In this document: in pieces, positions 58,210-64,000 of the stretch
Layout: every line of letters begins with the position of its first letter
Position numbering within the stretch: the stretch's first letter is position 1
From: Cymbidium sinense
Lineage: Eukaryota; Streptophyta; Magnoliopsida; Asparagales; Orchidaceae
DNA length: 64,000 bases
NCBI GenBank assembly: GCA_021442155.1
Contig: CM038215.1
Location: 10,192,976-10,256,975, forward strand
Reading direction: 5' to 3'
Notes under the pieces: generated by a model
What the model was told of the DNA's origin: nothing
Databases searched by the model: none
The model's input: the letters and a program-made list of their open reading frames with translations, nothing else
Translations under genes and position numbers: made by a program

Positions 58210-58398
58210 TAGGATGAGGTTTTAGGTCAGGGTGGTTTAGGGTCAGGATTTTAGGATTTGGGTAGTGGGCTCAGTTAGGGGTTTTAGGGTCTGGGAGGGT
58301 TTAGGTTTAGGGTTGATAGGTCAGGGTGCAGTTGGGTTAGTTTAAGGCTCAATGTAGGGTGTGGGTTTAGGTTTAGTTACTTAGGGTTTAAGGTGAGT
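58210..58398 (+). repeat. G-rich block 16 (mild)
   Basis: GGTCAGGG and GGGCTCAG words mixed with TTTAGGG. Confidence 0.6.
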
Positions 58399-58834
58399 AA
58401 TTTTAAACTGAGCAACCCAGAGTTTAGGTTTATTTTATTTATTTTATCCATTTATTATTTAGGATTTTTTACAATCATTTAGTTTCTTTTATTTTAGTTT
58501 AGGTCTTTTATTTTAATTTGTCTTTTAGGTCTGTTTATGTTTTTTTTTTTTTAGTTTATTTTAAGTTTATTTTTTTTATCTTTAGTTTAGGTCAGTTTGG
58601 TTTTTATTTTATCTTTAGGTTTAGGTTTTAGGTTTTATTTTAGGTTTATTCTAGGTTTTATTTTATTTATGTTTAGGTTTATTTTAGTTTATTTTATTTA
58701 TTTAATTTAGGTTTAGTTTATCTAGGTTTAGGTTTAGGTTTTATTTTTTTAGTACTTAAACATAGTGTAGCTCAGGATTATTTTATTTTATTTTATGTTT
58801 AGGTTTTGTCTTTAGTTTTAGGAGGTTTATTTAT
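58399..58834 (+). repeat. T-rich satellite monomer
   Basis: Anchor variant near 58,399 ('aaactgagcaaccc') with T-to-C changes. Confidence 0.65.
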
Positions 58835-59130
58835 TTATTAGTCAGTGGGGTGTGGCCCAGGGAGGATCTTATGCCTAGGTTTGGGGTTTGGGTCAGATCA
58901 TGGAGGATTTGTGGCTCAGTATGCCTGTGCTTATGCCCAGCCAGGCTCAGTGCCTGGAGCCTTTTAAAAGTCTGTTTAGGGAGGCTCAGGTAAGCAGTGG
59001 CCTCAGGGCCTAGGGTAGGGGCCAAAGAGCCCAGTGGCTCAGTAGGGTCAGTTTGGGTTGGGAGGATCAGGGTCATAGGTTAGGGTCAGGTTTTTTTTTA
59101 TTTTATTTAGTGGTAGGGCTCAGTTTTTGT
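58835..59130 (+). repeat. G+C-rich CCCAGGG/CAGTGG block 17
   Basis: GGCCCAGGGAGG, GGCTCAGTGCC and CAGTGGC words. An 81-codon minus frame here is a shadow. Confidence 0.7.
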
Positions 59131-59984
59131 TTAGGGTTTAGGATTCAGTATTTTTATGGTATTTATTTATTTATTTTAGTTTATTTTATTTTTTTATTTT
59201 TATTTAGGTTCCTTTTTTATTTAGTTTAGTTTATTTATTTTAGGTTAATTTATTTTAGTTTAAGTTTTCTATTTTAGTTTATTTTTTTTGTTCAGGTTTA
59301 GGTTTATGTTTATTTTTAGTTTTCTTTTATTTTTATTTTATTTTTAGGTTTAAGTTTTTTTTTTAATTTATTTAAGTATAGGTTTTATTTTATTTTTAGT
59401 TTTGGTTTATTTTTAGTTTAGATTTAGGTTTATCTTTATTTATTTATTTTATTTAGGATTAGGTTTAGATATTTTACTTTTTATTTATTTTAGTTTAGGT
59501 TTAGGTTTATTTTATTGCTTATTTTAGTTTAGTTTTTTTTTAGTTTTGTATTATTTTTTATTTATTTATATGTTCGTTTTAACTTTATTTTTTTAGCTTT
59601 AGGTTCTTATTTAGTTTTTATTTTATTTTATTTAAGTCTATTTTATTTTTATTTTATGTTTTGTTTTTTTATTTAGATTTAGTATTTTTCAGGCTTATTT
59701 TATTTGCTTAGTTTAGTTAATGTTTTTATTTATTTTATTTTAGTTCAATTTTTTTTTTAAAAGTAAGTTTAGGTTCACTTTTTAGTTTAGGTTTTAATTT
59801 TAATTTTATTTAATTTAGGTTTATTTATTTATTTATTTATTTGTTATTTAGTTTAGGTTTAGGTTTAGAGTTTAGGGTAGAGGTTTAGTTTAATGGTAGT
59901 TTAGGGTTTAGAGTAGATTTAGTTATGTAGTTTATTGGTTTATTTTGATGGTTTTATTTTAAGTTTATTTATTAGTTTAGTGGG
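59131..59984 (+). repeat. T-rich satellite monomer
   Basis: TTTATTTTA words; the anchor is not clearly preserved at its start. Confidence 0.65.
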
Positions 59985-60385
59985 CATTTATGGATCTGGT
60001 ATTTATCTTAGGGTAGCTCAGCCTTTAAGTTTATCTTAGCCTGGTTGGCCTAGCGCCTGTCAGGTCTCTGGGCCTTAGGTTTTAGCTCATCTTTGTGGTA
60101 TATGGCCTAGTTTATTGGTTTAGTTTTAGCTTAGGTGTCTGGGTCAGGGCCTAATTTAGAGTTTTATCAGTTGGCCTGGTTTAGTTATATCTAGGGTTTT
60201 AGGGTTTAGGGCCAGGGTTTAGCTCAGGCCTGTGGGATCAGGTTTAGGGCCCAGGGCCCAGGGTTTTGGGGGGTGGAGGGTAGTGGATTTAGTGGCCCAG
60301 GGTTTAGGTTTTGGGTGGGTCAGTGGTTTAGGGTAGGGTTTAGGGCCTGAGGTCAGTTGAGCTTTAGTAGTTTAGGTTAGGGTTT
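59985..60385 (+). repeat. G+C-rich CCCAGGG block 18
   Basis: GGCCTGG and GGGCCCAGGGCCCAGGG words interleaved with TTTAGGG. Confidence 0.7.
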
Positions 60386-61189
60386 ATTTATTTTAAAATT
60401 TAATTAAGTTTGGTTTAGCCATTTTTTAATTTATTTATTTAGTTTATTTTATTTTATCTTTAGTTTAGTTTATTTTATTTTAGGTTTTATTTTAGTTTAG
60501 TTTTACTATTTTAGTTCATTTTTAATTTTATGTTTAGGTTTAGGATTGTTTAGTTTATTTTATTTTATCTTTTTAAGTTTAAGTTTTAGGTTTTATTTTA
60601 AGTTTATTTTAGTTTATTTTAGTTTAGGTTTTTTATGTTTAGTTTATTTTATTTTATTTAGTTTATGTTTAGGTTAAGGATTAGTTTATTTTAGGTTTAG
60701 CTTAGGATTTTTAATCTTTAAGTTTATTTTAGTTTAGGTTTAGGTTTATTTTTTATTTTAGTTTAGGTTTTTTTTTGTTTATTTTTTAGCTAATTTTAGG
60801 TTTTATGTATGGGTTTATTATTTAGGTTAAGGTTTCTATTTAGTTTTTATTTTATTTTATTTTTATTTAGGTTTAGGTTTTTCTGGTTTAAGACTTACGT
60901 TTTATTTTTTTATTTATTTTTATGTTTTATTTTTAGGTTTTTTTTTTGGTTTAGGTTTTTTATTTAGTTTTATTTTATTTTAGGTTTTATTTTTATTTTA
61001 GTTAGTTTTATTTTATTTAGGTATTTTCTTTAGTTTTGATTTTATTTATTTTATTTTAGTTTAGTTTTATTTTATTTTTTTTTAGGTTTAGGTTTAGGTT
61101 TAGTTTATGTTTTTATTTGATTTTATTTTTTATCTTAGTTTAGGTTTTATTTATTTTATTTTTAAATTTAGTTTAGTTTATGTTGGCTT
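60386..61189 (+). repeat. T-rich satellite monomer
   Basis: Weak anchor near 60,390. Confidence 0.65.
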
Positions 61190-61490
61190 TAGTTTAGGGT
61201 AGGTTAAGTGGAGGGTGGGTAGGGTTTGGGGTTTGGGGTTTATCATTTGGCTCAGGGCCCAGGTCAAAGATTTGGAGGGAGTTTAGGGTGGTAAGTTTTA
61301 GGGTTTAGGGCTAGTGGATTTATGGCCTGGGAGGGAGGGTTGGTGGGCTCAGTTAGGGAGGGGTTGGGGTTAAGGTTTTTTGGGGTTTAGTGTTTACAAT
61401 TTTTATGGTTTAGGGTTTAGGGTTTAAGGTTTTAAGGTTTAGGGTTTAGGCTTGTAGGTTGTAGGTTTAGGTATTTTTTTATATTTTATT
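61190..61490 (+). repeat. Mixed G-rich block 19 and TTTAGGG
   Basis: GGCTCAGGGCCCAGG words to about 61,390, then TTTAGGG-like repeats to the anchor near 61,491. Confidence 0.65.
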
Positions 61491-62124
61491 TATTTTTTTT
61501 AAATTAAGTAAACTAGATAGTTTATTTTATTATTATTTTATTTATTTTATTTTTTTATTTTGATTTAGGTTTATTTTATTTTATTTGGCTTAGTTTATTT
61601 ATTTTAAGCCCATTTTTTTTAGTTTGGTTTATTTTATTTTATTTTAGTTAGGTTTAGGATTATTTCTTAATTTAGTTCTATTTCTATTTTATTTTCTAGG
61701 TTTAGGTCTTATTTTAATTTTAGGTTTAGGTTTATGTTTTATATTATTTTTTTTAGGTTTTAGTTTAAGTTTTATTTTAGGTTTATTTTTAGGATTTTAT
61801 TTTAGTTTAGGTCTCGAGTTTATTTTTTTATTTATTTTATTTTATTTAGTAGTTTAGTTTATTTTAGGTTTAGTTTATCTTTTATTTTTTTTTAGTTTAG
61901 TTTATTTTAGTTTAGGTTTTTATTTATTTTATTTTAGGTATTTTTTTTTTTTAGGGTTTAGGTTTTATTTTTATTTTATTTTATTTTAGCTTTTTTATTT
62001 TATTTTTTTATTTTATTTTTTTTATTTATTTTATTTATTTTTTTTATTTTATTTTATTTTATTTTTTATTTTTTTTTATTTAGTTTTTATTTTATTTTTT
62101 TAGTTTTATTTTTTATTTTATTTT

Positions 62125-62131
<7 letters not shown>
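61491..62131 (+). repeat. T-rich satellite monomer
   Basis: Monomer becoming almost pure TTTTATTTT toward its right end. Confidence 0.65.

Positions 62132-62207
<76 letters not shown>
62132..62207 (+). repeat. Homopolymer T run, 76 nt
   Basis: Uninterrupted T run. Such length is rare and prone to sequencing or consensus error. Confidence 0.9.
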
Positions 62208-62209
<2 letters not shown>

Positions 62210-62358
62210 TTAGTAGAATTTAGGCCTAGGGTTTTGGGTCAGTTTAGGTTTAGGTTTAGGGTTTTAGGGTAGCTAGGTATTGTGGTTTCATTAGAGTTTA
62301 GTTTAGGGTAGTGGTTTAGGTTTAATTTAGGGTTGTTTAGTGTTTTAGGGTTTTTTTT

Positions 62359-62390
62359 AGAGAGAACAAATGATTCAACATTTCTTCTTT
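62359..62390 (-). pseudogene. GRP 3'UTR scrap (copy 11)
   Basis: About 30 nt match the very end of the GRP 3'UTR ('agagaacaaat...attcaacatttcttcttt') with a small internal deletion. An eight-T run directly to the left (62,351-62,358) is the expected A-tail, and to the left of that is TTTTAGGG. The right side passes straight into satellite ('atttagtttatt'). Confidence 0.75.
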
Positions 62391-63064
62391 ATTTAGTTTA
62401 TTGAGTTTATTTTTTATTTATTTTAGTTTATTTTATTTTTATTTTATTTATGTTTAATTTTATTTTATTTAGTTTAGTTTATTTTATTTTAGGTTTATTT
62501 TAGTTTAGGTTTTTAGTTTATTAGGTTTAGTTTATGTTTAAGTTTATTTTTAGTTTTATTTTATTTTTATTTTTTAGGTTTTTTTATTTTTTATTTTAGG
62601 TTTAGTTTAGGTTTTATTTTATTTTTTAGGTTTTTTAGGTTTTATTTTAGATTATTTAGTTTTATTTTAGTTTAGGTTTAGGTTTATTTTTAGTTTGTTT
62701 ATTTTATTAGGGTTTAGGTTTAGTTTATTTTATATTTAGGTTTAAGTTTTATTTATTTTAATTTAGTCTTAGTTTAGGTTTATTTTATTTTGTTTATTTA
62801 TTTTTTATTTTAGGTTTAAGTTTTTCTTAGTTTTTTAAGTTTTATTTTAGGTTTATTTTATGTTTAGTTTATTTAGTTTTATTTTATTATTTAGTTTTAT
62901 TTTAAGTTTATTTTATTTTTTATTTTATGTTTTATTTTATTTTTATTTAGGTATTTTATTCTTATGTTTATTTTATTTTAGTTTTATTTTTTTTTTAGTT
63001 ATATTTAATTTAGGTCCAGATTTATGTTTAGTTTAGGTTTATTTTATTTATTTAGGTTATTTAT
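62391..63064 (+). repeat. T-rich satellite monomer
   Basis: TTTATTTTA words; no insert. Confidence 0.65.
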
Positions 63065-63560
63065 ATGTAGTAGGTCTGTGAAAGGTTTAGAGAGGTCAGC
63101 CCAGGGTTTAAGGTCTGACTAGGCACAAGGCCCAGTGGCCTGGGTCCAGGGTAGAGTGGGCTCATATCTGTGGCAGTGGCCCAGGTGTGGTTGGCCTGTG
63201 GCTCAGTCAGAGTCAGAAGCTCAGGGCCTGTGGCCCATTTAGCCCAGGGCCCAGGGTTAGCCTAAGAGCCAGGGATCAGTCTCAGGGGCTCCATGGCCTG
63301 GCCCAGGGGTCAGATTTAAGATCTTAGTTTAGGTTGTGGCCTCATTTTAGGCCCAGTTTTGTGTCAGTTTTGGTGGCCTGGTCATGGTGGGGTCAGGGTT
63401 AGAGAGCCCAGTTCTCAGTGTAGCCCATGATCTTGGGGTTGTCAGGGTGGCTGGGTTTAGGGATCAGTGGCTCAGTAGGCTCTGATGGTTGTAGTTTAGG
63501 GTTTAGTAGGCTTATGGTTGGGTTTGGGTTAGGGAAGTTTAGGGTTTAGTCAGGTGGCTA
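63065..63560 (+). repeat. G+C-rich CCCAGGG/CAGTGG block 20
   Basis: Long block with GGCCCAGTGGCC, GGGCCCAGGG and GGCCTGG words, grading into TTTAGGG near 63,500. Confidence 0.72.
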
Positions 63561-64000
63561 GAATTAGGGTAGTAGGTTTATATTTATATATTTATTTATT
63601 TATTTTATTGCAAAGTGGTTTTATGTTATATTTATTTTATTCATTTAGTTTATTTTATTTTTTATTTTGATTTAGATTTACTTTTTTTTATTTAGTTTAA
63701 TTATTTAAGATTATTTATTTTAGTTTAGGTTTTCATCTTAGTTTACTTTTAGGTGTAGGTTTAGATTTAGCTTTATTTTGTTTTATTTTATTTTATTTTA
63801 TTTGTAGGTTTATGTTTTATTTTTATTTTATGTTTATGTTTCTTTATTTTATTTTTAGGTTTGGTTTTTTTATTTTAGGTTTATTTTTAGGTTTTAGTTT
63901 TAATTTAGGTTTAGGTTTATTTTAGTTTATTTTAGTTTATTTTATTTTATTTTATTTTAGTTTATTTTTAGGTTTAGGTTTAGGTTTTATTTTGATTAAT
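63561..64000 (+). repeat. T-rich satellite monomer running off the window
   Basis: Start of another monomer; the array continues beyond the window edge. Confidence 0.65.

Larger units (their letters stand above)
14100..64000 (+). repeat. Subtelomere-like higher-order satellite, ~1.0-1.5 kb monomers
   Basis: About 50 kb, apart from inserts, is made of T-rich telomere-like words (TTTAGG, TTTATTTTA). A recurring anchor marks monomer starts: a T-run, then AAATTAAGTAAACC and a variant of 'gtaggtttaggtttatttag'. Anchors or close variants lie near 21,047, 22,390, 22,990, 24,075, 24,926, 26,474, 28,235, 29,775, 31,425, 32,409, 34,911, 35,902, 37,433, 38,734, 39,809, 40,822, 41,902, 43,023, 44,546, 46,053, 47,411, 51,447, 52,502, 55,214, 56,287, 57,431, 58,399, 60,390 and 61,491. 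Between anchors the order of words is conserved from monomer to monomer, so decay preceded amplification. Monomers end in TTTAGGG blocks or CCCAGGG/CAGTGG blocks. The G-rich strand is always the + strand. Confidence 0.85.

Noticed and set aside
14100..64000. CRISPR-like array or bacterial repeat system
   Set aside because: Repeats are degenerate and contiguous with no regular unique spacers, and the sequence is plainly plant nuclear DNA.

Overview
The window is plant nuclear DNA with no intact protein-coding gene. The plant-type telomere heptamer TTTAGGG, a class IVa glycine-rich RNA-binding protein (GRP7/8 type) 3' exon, plant 60S ribosomal protein P0 fragments and a plant-type LINE RNase H tail point to a land plant, most likely a flowering plant; I cannot narrow it further. 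All TTTAGGG-type sequence lies with the G-rich strand reading left to right, so if this is subtelomeric the chromosome end lies to the right.

Layout. (1) 1-14,100: AT-rich non-coding repeat DNA. It holds two tandem units of about 2.8 kb (about 150-2,975 and 2,976-5,820), a short paired repeat (5,820-6,560), an inverted relative of part of the unit (about 6,580-7,690), a more complex stretch (8,480-9,740), and further AT-rich retroelement-like DNA with an internal duplication near 11.4-11.8 kb. (2) 14,100-64,000: about 50 kb of highly strand-asymmetric satellite. It is built from a monomer of about 1.0-1.5 kb that begins with a T-run plus a conserved anchor (AAATTAAGTAAACC), continues as T-rich degenerate telomere-like sequence, and ends in either TTTAGGG blocks or G+C-richer CCCAGGG/CAGTGG blocks. 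(3) Set in this array, all in the same (minus) orientation, are ten sizeable 5'-truncated GRP pseudogene fragments plus one 3'UTR scrap, three 5'-truncated 60S P0 (RPP0) pseudogenes, and three LINE 3' ends.

How the parts relate. The inserts recur as cassettes: GRP-LINE (17.1-19.8, 30.3-31.4, 48.3-50.0 kb) and GRP-P0 (33.4-34.8, 50.1-51.3, 53.5-55.0 kb). Most GRP copies share one 5' breakpoint and all P0 copies share another, and TTTAGGG repeats follow directly. A short T-run (the A-tail of the minus-strand transcript) commonly lies at the left junction. Two large blocks, about 21.0-37.4 kb and 37.4-57.4 kb, are tandem duplicates carrying the same insert order. This geometry (A-tail proximal, truncated 5' end distal, telomere repeat added after it) is what retrotransposition onto a chromosome end followed by telomerase healing would leave. 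I offer that as the main hypothesis of the window; it is inference.

Caution. The long T-rich and CCAGGG-type stretches, and a 76-nt T run near 62.1 kb, could partly reflect long-read base-calling or assembly error over telomere repeats; raw reads would decide.
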